A DNA stretch of 64,000 nucleotides from Pseudopyrenochaeta lycopersici (lineage: Eukaryota; Ascomycota; Dothideomycetes; Pleosporales; Pseudopyrenochaetaceae). Both the position numbers and the translations under genes were made by a program. The stretch spans positions 248,001 to 312,000 of the forward strand of contig NHZP01000026.1 in NCBI GenBank assembly GCA_003313425.1, written 5' to 3'. Under the pieces are notes generated by a model. That model saw only the letters and a list, made by a program, of their open reading frames with translations. It was not told where the DNA came from and did not search any database. Of the stretch, positions 9,592-20,544 are shown in pieces. Numbering within the stretch: position 1 is the stretch's first letter; each line of letters opens with the position of its first letter.

Positions 9592-11646
9592 TCAGACCAA
9601 GACGAACCACTCATCGTCCCTGCTCGATCCCTTATCCCAGAATTCGCCCTTCATGATGCCATCCACAAAAGCCGCGCCAACGTACCTGAATCCCTCGGTG
9701 ACAGGCCTCACAAGACAGGGCCCTGCCATGCCATGAAATATAACTACAATATCTCCCGGTCTCGCGCTATAGCTGCCAACACCCAGATATCCGCAACTGG
9801 TTCGAAAAACGGTTCTCCACATGGATTCTCCAATCTGGGTAATCACCCGCTCCATGGCTGCGCTCATGAAGAACGGACCAATCCGGAAGATCTCCAAGAA
9901 GCTATCTTCTGGGTGGACTAATCTGAAGCGCTGGATGTTGTCGTTGGTTCTCGCGCTGCTGATCAGCACAGAGAGGTACTGGATGATGTGGTCGAGAGGC
10001 TCGACAAGTGACGGATGCTCGTTGGTTAGAAGACGTGCGAGGTCTTGTATGGCTGCGAATTCACCGGCCGCGTCACGACCTCCTCCCGGAGAACTGCTGT
10101 TGCGCTCTAGAACAAGCTCAAGCCAACTTAAAATACTGTCTAAAAGGCTCTCCACATACTGTCCCGAATTTGTCTGAGCATCGCCCAAGAGTGTAGTGCG
10201 ACTATCGACTTTCCAAGGTTCGCCGACTGCAGCTATCTGATCGACTCTTCTTCCCCGGACCTTCAAGCTCCGTCCGTCGGGCATGAGACTCCACTCATTC
10301 TGTGAAGTACCCGAGACCATCTTGTTCGTCCTCGCATTGATACCGGTATTCGTCTTTGGCGGGTTTTCCAAACTCCACTTGCCCATAGATCCTGATAGGT
10401 TTGGCACCCATGATGGCAGTCCAAATTCTTCGGCCGCACTCCCCTCCACTGTCTCCAATAATCTGAGACTCTGGCCCTGGCGAAAACAAGCTAGCGCCGC
10501 CTCCGTATATACAACGGCAACTGACTTTGTGTAGTCCGGCACCGGCAGTTCAAAGTCCAATTTCTTCGCTAATCCATACAGCCCGTACACTTTGTCTTCT
10601 GGCCGCGTAGCTTGTAAGAGTGACGTCGTCGAGACCAGCAGCTCCGACAATCCAAAATTCAGCGTCTTGCACACATCCCGCTCGCCCCCGTCGTAGCGCC
10701 GGATAATCTCGTTGTACGTGTGATGCCACACAAGATACGAGTTCCAGTGTTGCGACTGCGTGTTCAGCTTCGAGTAAGGAAGGCGCGAGAAATCGGCCGC
10801 GATGACCAGACTATCAAACGCAAGTAGGTTATCGCCGCAGTAAAACATTACTTTCCGCGCAAGCGCAACTTCCTGCAGGACCCACGTTCGTCGAAACCAC
10901 GCGTGCCGAAAGAGCCCATGTAGCTTGCCGTACGGATACTCCGTCGTCGTAGCCAAAACATCATCGGCGAGCGCTTCGTACGCTACTCTCGCCGCCTGTT
11001 GCTGCGGCCCGGGCAATTTCGCCGAGAGATATGTTTGTATCAGGCTCCGCACTGCCATCACTGCCGTGGCACTCGCTGCATCCCCGACTCCCAGAAACAC
11101 ATTGACTTGCCCTGCTTTCCTGTATATCTCGTCCATAAGCCCAACCTGCCGGCCTCTCTCCTCCAGCCCACTCTCCCCCTGATTGATGCATATGGAATCC
11201 ACCCAAATCACCCTCTCAGCTTTCTCGCGCATCATCCGCCGAAGCGCGTCGGAGCAGTTTTGCGTAATCTTCAGTACTTTCCCGCCGTCTAGTGCGACCT
11301 CTTTACACAGTGTCGGTTCGCCCCATGTATATGACAGTGCGAAGTAGTCCGGTGGGCTGTCCAGACTGGCTTCGATGATGCTGCCTTGTAATGTGACGTC
11401 CCGGTAGGGAGTCTGCATCTCCTGTGGTTTGCGCTTGAGGTGCAGGATCCTGAAGTTCCGAGCATCTTTGAGCGGAGTGTAGATGTACTCGTTGCTTGCG
11501 ACCTGAGCAGGGGCCGTCGCTTGGGGGACAGCTGTTTGAAGTGCCTTCGTATCATTGACTTCTGGCGCAGAGGGACTTTCACTCGGTTCACTGGCGTCCA
11601 CAACTTGTTTTTTCGAGCGCTTGGTCAACTTCTTCAGCCAGCCCAT
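9592..11646 (-). CDS. Heterokaryon incompatibility (HET) domain protein
   Basis: A single exon of 684 aa from the ATG at 11646. The HET domain covers roughly residues 60-260, with its hallmark blocks: FRILHLKRK, YFALSYTWGEP, then VIWVDSICINQ and RQVGLMDEIYRKAGQVNVFLG. The rest fits this large family, including the terminal block with DIVVIFHGMAGP and FRYVGAAFVDGIMKGEFWD, frequent in HET proteins that regulate cell death on fusion of unlike hyphae. The N-terminus MGWLKKLTKRSKK is strongly basic, so membrane or nuclear association is possible but unproven. No partner gene is adjacent; the NLR lies about 5 kb away on the same strand. The family is firm; the recognition specificity is unknown. 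Confidence 0.93.
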   Translation of the reverse strand: MGWLKKLTKRSKKQVVDASEPSESPSAPEVNDTKALQTAVPQATAPAQVASNEYIYTPLKDARNFRILHLKRKPQEMQTPYRDVTLQGSIIEASLDSPPDYFALSYTWGEPTLCKEVALDGGKVLKITQNCSDALRRMMREKAERVIWVDSICINQGESGLEERGRQVGLMDEIYRKAGQVNVFLGVGDAASATAVMAVRSLIQTYLSAKLPGPQQQAARVAYEALADDVLATTTEYPYGKLHGLFRHAWFRRTWVLQEVALARKVMFYCGDNLLAFDSLVIAADFSRLPYSKLNTQSQHWNSYLVWHHTYNEIIRRYDGGERDVCKTLNFGLSELLVSTTSLLQATRPEDKVYGLYGLAKKLDFELPVPDYTKSVAVVYTEAALACFRQGQSLRLLETVEGSAAEEFGLPSWVPNLSGSMGKWSLENPPKTNTGINARTNKMVSGTSQNEWSLMPDGRSLKVRGRRVDQIAAVGEPWKVDSRTTLLGDAQTNSGQYVESLLDSILSWLELVLERNSSSPGGGRDAAGEFAAIQDLARLLTNEHPSLVEPLDHIIQYLSVLISSARTNDNIQRFRLVHPEDSFLEIFRIGPFFMSAAMERVITQIGESMWRTVFRTSCGYLGVGSYSARPGDIVVIFHGMAGPCLVRPVTEGFRYVGAAFVDGIMKGEFWDKGSSRDDEWFVLV

Positions 11647-12464
11647 TGTTGGATTCGCGCTCGCCGTTGGATGATTACTGATTACATCGGATCACTCAAG
11701 CTTCACGTTCAGGAAGTCTCGACACGCACAACACTCAGTCTCCAAGCGCGCCATCGTACATTAATCTCAATCTCAAAGCGCCACAACACTTTGCACGTGT
11801 TTCCTAATGCGAAGGATACGAGAATCTCTTGGCTCGCCGTCGGTGGCTGAAACCCACCCTCCAATTTCCCCCCATTTCCCCAGAACACATCCCCCACGCC
11901 TCCGAACCATTTCATCTCAGACCAGGTCCCTCGCACCTCACTTTCGAGCCAAGACGATGGAAAAACAAGAGGAAACGAAGCGTTGCTTAGCATACCGCAT
12001 TGCCAAGAAATTGAACAAGTAGAGTTTTTTATCGCCCATCTTATTCGTTTCCAAATGCAGATCCCGACGCAGTATACACGTAACCTCACTTTTTTCCAAT
12101 AGCGCCGCCCCGGTGATCGAGCAGGGGATCAGGGAGGACAACAAAATAAAAGGGCCGTATTGTTTTGCTTTCGCAGATGGAAAGATAAGAATAGAATAGA
12201 TATTGACGAGGATGCCAAAAAGGAATTGCAGATCTGATCTGCGCTGTCGTCATTATCGATAGGCATTGCGATTGGCGTTTCTATATCAACAAGGTATATA
12301 TATATATATGTGCATGGGTGATTTTCATATTGAGGAAATATATTGGGTAGATCAAACGGTTGACGCTTTTTTCTCCCACACCCTATTTTTCGATCCATTG
12401 CCACGCGCGATTGGGAAGATTTGCCAAAAAAGAAGAGGAATTGTTTTCATTTGCTACATGTAAT
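11647..12464. other. Intergenic: HET promoter and 3' flank of the reductase gene
   Basis: No gene seen. It should contain the HET promoter on the minus strand (from 11647 upward) and the reductase 3' UTR. It includes a short TA microsatellite at 12295-12309. Confidence 0.5.
12295..12309. repeat. TA microsatellite
   Basis: About seven TA units in a row, flanked by AAGG and GTGCATG. It lies in non-coding DNA about 155 bp downstream of the reductase stop codon. Confidence 0.8.
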
Positions 12465-13588
12465 TTACAATTTCGACTTCTTGCCGCCCGAGACGCCAGT
12501 GACGGTCTGGCCTGAGAGGAGGAAGTCGGGATATGTGAAGCCGTTTCCAAAGCCTGCAGTGTGCCATGCTCCGCCGTCGACTGGAAAATAGAGTTAGCTT
12601 GAAGGTTGTCAAGGCGGCGAAATTCAGCGTGCAACTCACCCACTACTGTCGCTCCGTTGACGTAGTTCCCTGAGTCGGAGAAGAGGTAGATTGTCGCATC
12701 GGCAATCTCCTTCACAGTTCCATATCGACCAGATGGAACGGCCTTGTATGACCTTTCTCGGTTCTCTTTCTTCGACAGTCTGTCAATACCCTCTGTATCC
12801 GCAATCGGCCCAGGAGCAATGACATTCGATGTGACGCCCTTGGGTCCTTGTTCGATGGCTACGGCCATGGCCATGGCATCCACACCAGCCTTTGCTACAG
12901 AGACGTGGCTTTGCAGCGGTGTGCCAGCGTAGTGTAGAGTTGCGCTGACGAAGATGATGCGGCCACCGGTACCGTTGGACGGTTGAGTCTTTCCGTCAGT
13001 CTTATGTTTGGCTGCGGATTCAATGAGATATGGCAGCGTTGCTTTGACAGTGTTGTAGGAGCCGAGAACATCGATGTCAATGACACTCTTCAATGCGTTC
13101 GGGCTTATTTGATCCATTGTTGCTAGGAAGTTTCCAGCAGCACCAGCAATTACATAGTCGATGCTGCCCAGCTCCTTTGCGCATCGTTGTGCAGCCGCTT
13201 CGAGAAGCTCTGGTTTCCTCACATCGACGGCGCCAATGCCTATGACCTTTGCGCCCGGCCGTACTGTTGCGATGTCTTTGGCCATGCTCTCGGTCTTCTC
13301 GACGTTGCGACCGATGATGCAGGCGTTGGCTCCGAGGGCTACTAGGGCGCGAACTTGCACGCTACATATGCTGCCTGCGCCGCCAGTGCAGAACACAACT
13401 TTGTTGTCTATGAGAAGCTTGTTAGCTGCAGTTCTGGACCGAGGAGAAGCGCAGAAATGGCTACTGAGAATCTCGGGCTAGTAGTCCCATTCGCTGGGAG
13501 GCGCAGTAGTATAGCATGATAAAGAGAACTTACTAAAGATGCCATCCCTCCACACGTTGCTCATATACTGGTACTTCTCCATGGGCAT
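12465..13588 (-). CDS. SPS19: Peroxisomal 2,4-dienoyl-CoA reductase (SDR family)
   Basis: Three exons: 13588-13534, 13407-12640 and 12580-12465, 312 aa. The start MPMEKYQYMSNVWRDGIF runs into NNKVVFCTGGAGSIC, the cofactor-binding TGxxxxI-type loop. Further SDR landmarks are GRNVEKTES (NADP preference through Arg), DYVIAGAAGNFL (NNAG-like) and the proline-rich NVIAPGPIADTEG. The active-site region departs from classical YxxxK (HYAGTPLQSHVSVAKAG), as in DECR2/Sps19-type enzymes. The last exon ends in GKKSKL, a canonical PTS1 signal, so the product should be peroxisomal and reduce dienoyl-CoA intermediates of unsaturated fatty-acid beta-oxidation. It is divergent from ATG33 across 611 bp. Confidence 0.88.
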
Positions 13589-14199
13589 GGTGCGCGGTGT
13601 CTTCCAAAGCGGACCGGTGGTCTCGCTGTCTTTGGGGTGGAGAGGTGGGGTCCTAGTGCGGGTATGTAGAGGAGACTGCGACTGCTCAACTAGATGAAGC
13701 TGTGTCTAGATGCTGGGAAAGGGTTAAATAGCTGTCGGCTCACGCAGAGTGAAAGATACGGCCGAAAGAGTCGCCTGCTCCACGTAAGAAATGTAGGGGA
13801 GCAAGCCGAGGTCCAGCTACAAAGCCTACTCTCCACTTCGATCCCAAGAAGCGGAAACGACATGTCTGGAGGCCCAAATACATCGTAGGCTATTCAGAGA
13901 CGGTATCAGGCTATCAGATCACGATTTTAACAGTTAGAAGCGAATGCAGGAGCCGTACAGCAGTCCGGGGTTCTATTTACATGTGCTTCTCTCTGCAATT
14001 GAGATGGAGCTTGGGGCACCTGCGTCTTGCTGCTTCGGAGCGCTGCCTGCTCCAGATTAATCCCGGCGCATCTCCGCAGCCGCCTATCAAGCGCCGTGTG
14101 AACGTCAACCTGCAGAACTGACAGCGAGCTCTCCACATCGCCGAGTCTCCCGATAACAACACAATTCGATACCGTCCTGCGCCATTGGCTATTGACATC
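13589..14199. promoter_or_regulatory. Divergent promoter region of SPS19-like and ATG33 genes
   Basis: 611 bp between the two start codons, with no supported gene. Both genes must be driven from here. No specific operator could be assigned by eye; an oleate-response-type element would be plausible for the reductase but I did not find one. Confidence 0.45.
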
Positions 14200-14831
14200 A
14201 TGACGGCGCGAACAATCTCCATCTGCAAATTTGTCGGCACCATATCGCTTGGAATACTCACAGTACGTTGAGACCCGCCACTTTGGGCTTCGAGAGGGGA
14301 GCTCCCCGCATGAAGCTTGCCCAGCTATCCAGATGGACATGCGTTTCTTCTTTCAAGAACCCAAGATTGCCTAGACATTAACAACTCCTACAGGGCGTAT
14401 CAGCAACTCTCTCCACAATAGCGCTTCCCGCTCTTCTCGCGCTACCAACCGCCGTGAACGCCCGCACAAGCCTGACCTACCTGACTTACAAATCCTCAAA
14501 TCTCACTTCATACCTGCGACACATCACAACCTTCACCCTCTTCTCCGCCTACCTGCTCTCACCCAAGCGTTTACGCCACCCATACCTTCTCTACACCTCG
14601 ATCTTCGCGTTTGTCGCGGGCCCTGGTGTTGACTTCGCTGTGAGCTGGAGGGAAGGCGGCATAAACGAGAAGAGGCAAGCACTGGACCTGGAGGCGCAGG
14701 GTGATGATGTAAACGGCGAGCAGGTCAGGCAGGCAGTGGAGAGGAAGCAGTTTACAGAGCGTTTAAAGACCACGCTGGCGGGTGCGGCGTTTGCAATGCA
14801 GGTCGTTGGTATTTGGGGCGATGGCGCATAG
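14200..14831 (+). CDS. ATG33: Atg33-like mitophagy protein
   Basis: Two exons, 14200-14262 and 14394-14831, 166 aa. Exon 1 reads MTARTISICKFVGTISLGIL and ends at a GTACGT donor; the acceptor is CTCCTACAG, with a TTAAC-type branch site. The product is a small multi-pass protein: a hydrophobic N-terminus (KFVGTISLGILTG then VSATLSTIALPALLALP), a second pair around FSAYLLSPKRLRHPYLLYTS, a charged loop, and a conserved end AAFAMQVVGIWGDGA. That end and the SLGxLTGVS start match fungal Atg33, an outer mitochondrial membrane protein needed for selective mitochondrial autophagy. The first exon is essential; the second alone has no ATG at its start. Confidence 0.75.
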
Positions 14832-15541
14832 ACTGTATATGGTTGGGAAGTGGTGGTGAATGGCGAGGTAACTGGAGTATCTGTGTGGCTACGTGCGGTG
14901 TCTGGTGCTCCACTCCTGTAAGATCTAGAGTGCATCTGTTTTCATGGTACATGGTAAAGGTTTTGACTCTCTTCCCATTGTTTCAAGAGTCTGTACATGA
15001 TGATATTAGCGAGCAATTCATTTCCCCTCTAACGTAATCTTTCTTTTCTACCCAGATCTCAATGCTTTTGAAAAAAAGTCACATTTCTTCAATTTCACAA
15101 GCATTGACAATCTGGCGAAGCCATTCACTCATATGGAAGCGCAGCATCGAGATGATCAGACGCCACTAATTGAACAGCTTTGTGCAATTTAGAGAAGAAT
15201 GAATAAACTTTTATAGTGAGTGATCTATGGAAAGAAGTAATAGGAATGTTGATCATGACCTATGCCTTCAAACATTGCCAGATGTGATCTCTCTATCTCA
15301 CTAGAGACAGCCGATGGTACTAGAACGCCAAAACAGAACGCCCAAATATCCTGTGAGTTTGTCCGACAGAACTAGCAGCTTTTTGATAAGAAATTGCAGA
15401 GGCAAATGAGGCAATAGGGAGGCAAGGTGTCTCGGCTCTTCGTGAAACCATTGAGCCCGCTCGTAACATTGTAAATTTGTGGAAGTAGTCCATAGCTACC
15501 CTGCCCAGCAATACAGCAGGGTCTGTGTAATTGAAGGAGAA
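14832..15541. other. Convergent intergenic region
   Basis: 710 bp between the ATG33 stop codon and the GTPase stop codon. AT-rich, consistent with two 3' UTRs. No gene or repeat seen. Confidence 0.5.
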
Positions 15542-18358
15542 TCAAACAGGTTCATGTTTAATCTTCTTATTCGTACGCGTGGAAGTCTCACCAGCAGGCT
15601 TCTTGCGTTTCGTCACCATCTCAAGGAAGTACGGCAGGTCTCGAATCTCGCCGCCTGTGTCGTCCAAAAAATTTTCTGCAAGACCCGACGACTCGTCTTC
15701 TTCCTTGGATGCTACCGGTAGAAGGCCTCGAAGTGTCTCGGCCATTTCTTCAATATAGGGTATATCCTTTTCTAGCTCGATTCGTATATCTTCTCCCCTG
15801 GGGCTGATCTCATAGTCAATTGGCGTGAGCTCGCGCAGCCCTTTGCAGTAATCATCAAACATGACGTGGAGCTTCTCGAAGTGCTTGTCAATAACGCCGT
15901 GCATCTTCTCTCCAAGTTGCTTCTCAAACAGCGTGATGACTTTGCTGACGAAATGGTCTTCTGGGTCTAGCATGTGCTCTTCGAGACGGTTCTTCCGGAA
16001 TTTGAAGATAGGGCTAACGTAGCGCTTGGGCTTCCCTTCTGCGGTTGGCTTGAGCTCCGGAGTCGTGACGAAGACGTCGTCGTAGATGCTGTCGGTTATT
16101 GCCGAAATGAGATTGTTGTCCCTCTCATCCTCTAAGGTGGCTCGGTAAAGAAATCGCTTCTGCTCAGAAATCATCTCATCCATCATAGCTGTCATCTTCG
16201 ACTGCATACGGTGGCGCAGCGGCCGAAATTTCAGCTTGGCCTTTTCGACAGTGATCAGGTTCGCGGCCGAGAAATTCATCAATGCAACTGATTTTTGGTA
16301 TAGCTGATCCAGGTGGCGGATTGCTGCTGATTTCAGGAAGTTCAAGTTTTGAGTGTGCGAAGCGTACCATTTCAGAAATCCTGGTTTTAGTATACTCGCG
16401 AGCTCTACGTTCCAATTCACCGTGTTTTCCAACCCCTTTGCCTTTGAAGTCCCCTGTAGTACCGTGCCCCTACTCTTTAGAATTCTGGTGAAGGCTGGAC
16501 TTCTCAAAATCAACCACTTGTTCTGAATTCTTAGTTTCATCAGCTCTTTATACATCGCTTCATCCTTCTTGATCTTGCCGACACTGCTTTTGATAAAACT
16601 GAGGCAGTACCATTTGATCATTTTCACCGCATCAGCTAAGAAACTTCCTCGTAGATGATCAAATTCGTCGGCGATAGCCTGAAAGCCAATGTCCCGGTCT
16701 GACTGGGTGATCACGCGGTTGAGTTTATCTAGGAATGCAGGGACAGCAACGTTGATATGATGCGTAACCTCTCGGAAATTCTGTGACGCTGGCAGGTTGA
16801 ACAAGAATCTCCGAATCGCCGGCACACCGGTGTCTTCAGGAGACAGAGCCGGCTGACGTTCGAACGATATCTTGTCGGATGCGATCCAGTTCATATAATC
16901 CGCGGTAGACGTGTGAAAGATCTCCACAGGCTCACCCTGTAACTGACCTTGGAGTGTAGCACCCAATTTCTTGGAGATGTCTTTGGCTCGTTCCCGGGTC
17001 ATCTGGGACTTCTTACAGCGCTGGAGATACGTTTTGTAGCGAGTGATTTGGAGTGTTTTCGTATCTTCACATTGTTCTTCCGCAGTGGCGGCATCTTCCT
17101 CGGCCTTCTGCATGAGGCGATCTATCAGATCATGTACATCGCCTTTGCATTGCGCCAACTGATCATCACATATGACCTGAGACATCATTAGCCTGTGCCT
17201 TAATTCGTAATCTCAGAGGCATACATCGATCTTGGTGGCCACGATTTTCACCTTCGAAGCACCATGGTTGAGTATTCCAGCTCGAGCTGTACTTATGAGC
17301 ATCTCGTCCGTCCCGATGCGATTTGTATCGGCGAGAATGATCTCTACATCCACAGCATCTTTCACTTCCTCAGCATGTCGTGCGCGTGACATGTTGATGT
17401 CGCCCAATCCTGTTAATTGTTAGCAACTGCTATATTCTCTCTGTTCAATGGATATACCGGGCACGTCAATGATTTCCACGTTTTGTTGTAGAAGAGGATG
17501 GTTGAAGCGAATGGTTACGCAGTCCACGATTGGCCAAAGGCACACTTTGTCGTCTACATTTGACAGAAAAGGCTTGGCAGCCTCCAGAAGATCTTTTGGG
17601 TCAGTTTTACTGAAGAGAACGACTCCTTCTAAATTCATGTCATGTGAATCCATCGCTTCTTTACATTTAAGTTGACATAAGCTCTTGAACTCCCCAGTAT
17701 TCACAGGGCTAGAACTCCATGCACTAATGAACTCATCTCTGGATCCAAAGATAGTGTCGAAGAAGTCCTCTGCTGTTTTCTTGCGCTTTCTGTCGATCTC
17801 GTCTTGCTTGGAGGACCTTGTGCGGGGACCACCTTCATCATCAGAATCTTCTAGGTCGTTGTGATAATCCAGGTAAGATCGAATGTGCTCATCAATCATG
17901 GCTTCTCTCTTTTTCGCATTGAGAAATCGTATCTCGGCGGAATACTTATCGCCACGTCCGTATGCATACTTCACAATTGCGCTTGTGCATGCAAATCCCT
18001 TGCCTCCAGTCAACGATATGCCTGGGCAGTCAAAGAGCGCATTGATTAAAAGGCTCTTTCCGGCTCCTTGAGCTCCAATGAGAGCGACCTTGATAGGTGC
18101 CTTTCGTTCTACTTGCTCCAGTTTTGTAGCAGTGATCGCAACGTGTTGCAACTCTCTGTCGAGATCGGTCGCCTCTTTGGTAGCAGAGAGTATCCGCTCA
18201 GAAATATGCTTTATAATTGTTTGAATTGCATCTTTGTCTAGATCCCACCACGGATGAGGAGTCTTCGACTCACTAGCTGCGTCATATTTGGGAGCTGGCT
18301 TGCAACGCTGAGCTTGGTTTTGGAACTCATTCCAATCGATGATAGGCTTGGGTGCCAT
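15542..18358 (-). CDS. Large dynamin-like P-loop GTPase of unknown role
   Basis: Three exons: 18358-17458, 17409-17225 and 17176-15542 (both introns 48 bp), 906 aa. GTPase motifs are clear: G1 GAQGAGKS at residues 95-102, G3 DVPGLGD (formed across intron 1) and G4 TKID just before intron 2. A charged insert (DLEDSDDEGG) precedes an RKRKK patch. The C-terminal ~500 residues are helical and charged and end in a KKIKHEP basic tail. The layout resembles SLIP-GC/dynamin-related large GTPases that are expanded in filamentous fungi and usually carry an uncharacterised C-terminal domain. Localisation is open; basic patches make a nuclear site possible. The start is the first ATG of the frame. Confidence 0.8.
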
Positions 18359-20119
18359 ACTTTGCGTGTGTACGTGTATATTATATGGCAAGTTGGTGGT
18401 TATTGTATCTGATAGAGCGATTGAATGTCTGTGTCGCTTAGTTAATTTGTGCTGCAAAATAGACTTTCACTACAATGGCTTGACTCAAAGACCGTTGTTG
18501 TATTCTGGGTGGATGAATGAAGCCCAGCGCACAGTTAGATAGAAATATTATACTGATAGGAGAGGCAGAAGTGTGGAAGTGTGACAAAGGACAGTGGAGG
18601 AGTGCTGGTAGCAAGAGTTAAGTGGCCTTTAAGTAGTAAAGGCCTTGCGCTAGTTTGACTGTAGAGTAAAGGCAAGACAGCAAGGCTGAGGGACTGCTGG
18701 AGGTGAGTATAATTCGAGGTGCTACAGGAGAGGAAATGAAATACGGAGGCCGAAAAAGTGAGAGACAGCAGGATAACATATTCAAGTATGTTACTGAGAT
18801 GTGGTGGTTGTGTAAAAGTGAAGCCTTGCTCCGTCTGGGCCACTTCAGCGGTATTTGTCTACCTGGCTCGCAAAGCCATAGGTCTTGGACTCAATCATTT
18901 TACCTGATTGGTCAAACATAATCTCAAGTCAATGTGCAGATGAAGGAGGTACAGGCAAATTTACTCTCACTTCATCGGTCTTCTCTCTAGCTACGATATA
19001 AGCAAGGCGAATGGTGAGCAACGGAAATGGTACGTCTGATGCGAGAAATGAGTAATGTGAATCACCACTCAAGCTCTTCTTGATGAACAAAGATGCGTCC
19101 ATGGTTTTCTCTGTATAGCTACATCGTAATTATTGATATAAATAGTCGGACTTTTATTTTCTTTCGATTCGTCGCAGATCTGTCACAGACCCGGCAACGA
19201 AAAGGTAGGCGTTCTAAGAAGGCTTTGAAGAATTAATAGACTCAGCCCCTGAGAATCGATGAAGCGGAAGATCTCCCAGCAAAATTGGCAACAATGACGC
19301 GTTCGATATTTACAACACAAGTAAGAATCATGAATTCTATTTGGTTTGTAAGGCGTATGGTGAATTCAACCCTAGAACTAGTATAATTGACACTGTGCTG
19401 ATTTTTAAACCCATTCTTGGGCCTCTCACCGTAACTATGGCCTATGTGACAGAGAAAGCGGACTTTTCCTTCATTCAAAAGCAGGCGTTTCAACGTAGCT
19501 ATCTTGTTGTAAAAATCTTTCAACATGGGTCTTCTCAACTGGTTGCAGCTACTTGATCGTTCTGATGCGGATATAGATTACGATATAGCATCACAGTAGC
19601 TTTATATCTATCAAACATGTTTTGTCCATAGCAAGTTGGCTTTAGTTCACTGCATTCACGTTCTTCTCTATGATAAGCAAATTTTGTAAGTGAGCATCTG
19701 CATGGGCCTTTCCTTGCAGTCTTTTGTCCGCTTTTTTACATCTTACGCGCTCTACCTGGTAATACTAAAGACAGGACAATATGAGAGCGCCCAAAGGTAC
19801 TGGAACACGTTATTTGAGCCAAAATGTACTTCATTTCGTCTTGTTGAACATTTAACCCTCTCCCGGAGCATTTTCCACGGTTCGAGATCCACATACAACT
19901 TTCATTCAACGACATATACATTTTTTGAACCCTTACAGATAATATTCTCAAAAATTTGATAGGTTCCGTCCACGCGGAAAAATCAGCGCGGTGTTCAATC
20001 TCTTCACTGCAATCTCATTGGCCAAGCCAAAAAAAACAATGTCAAGTAGCCCAACGCACCACTCCCAACCGCATACGACAAAAAAAATTAGATCCAGAGG
20101 GATTGCAAAAATACAGAAT
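18359..20119. other. 1.8-kb AT-rich intergenic region
   Basis: Contains the GTPase promoter on the minus strand and the 3' flank of the tRNA. Composition is AT-rich, especially 19100-20100, and all frames are short. No transposase, tRNA or long repeat recognised. Confidence 0.45.
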
Positions 20120-20191
20120 TAGCTGCTCTCGGTTTCGATCCGAGGTCCTCCGGGTTATGAGCCCGGCGCGCTTCCGCTGCGCCAAGCAGCT
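20120..20191 (-). tRNA. tRNA-Met (anticodon CAT), elongator type
   Basis: 72 nt without an intron. The acceptor stem AGCTGCT pairs with AGCAGCT over 7 bp, and the discriminator is A. The D arm is GCGC-AGCGGAA-GCGC (internal A box), the anticodon arm CCGGG-CTCATAA-CCCGG, the variable loop AGGAC, and the T arm CTCGG-ATCGAAA-CCGAG (B box). A run of five T follows on the minus strand (plus 20107-20111), as expected for an RNA polymerase III terminator. The sequence closely resembles other filamentous-fungal elongator tRNA-Met genes as I remember them. All stems are fully paired. Confidence 0.95.
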
Positions 20192-20544
20192 TTCGCTTCT
20201 GATTGGATGAAAGACTTGAAGTTTGCAAAATTCATAGACGTGAGAAATTTCGAAAGAATCATGTATCCTCCGCCGGCGTGGGCCTCTGCAGCATTTGTCC
20301 CATGTTAAGGTTTTGGTGAAATTGAATTGCGGAATTTTAAATTTTCTGCAATGACTAACGATACCGAGATTGTCGGGAAAAAAAAATTCTCGAGCGAGTG
20401 GATATCTTATGCAAACCTTGACCTTGGAACCTAAGCCCTTCCAGATCAAACCGATACGCCACGCTCAAAAATGATACCTCCGGCCCAATAATTCATACAT
20501 GGCATTTGAGTTCCGAGGTCATTCACCTCAGAACTCATAGCCCA
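20192..20544. other. Intergenic between amidase 3' end and tRNA
   Basis: 353 bp with no supported gene. It holds the tRNA 5' flank and the amidase 3' region. Confidence 0.5.

Noticed and set aside
13927..14340. 137-codon minus ORF in the SPS19/ATG33 gap
   Set aside because: It overlaps ATG33 exon 1 and its intron in antisense and resembles no family.
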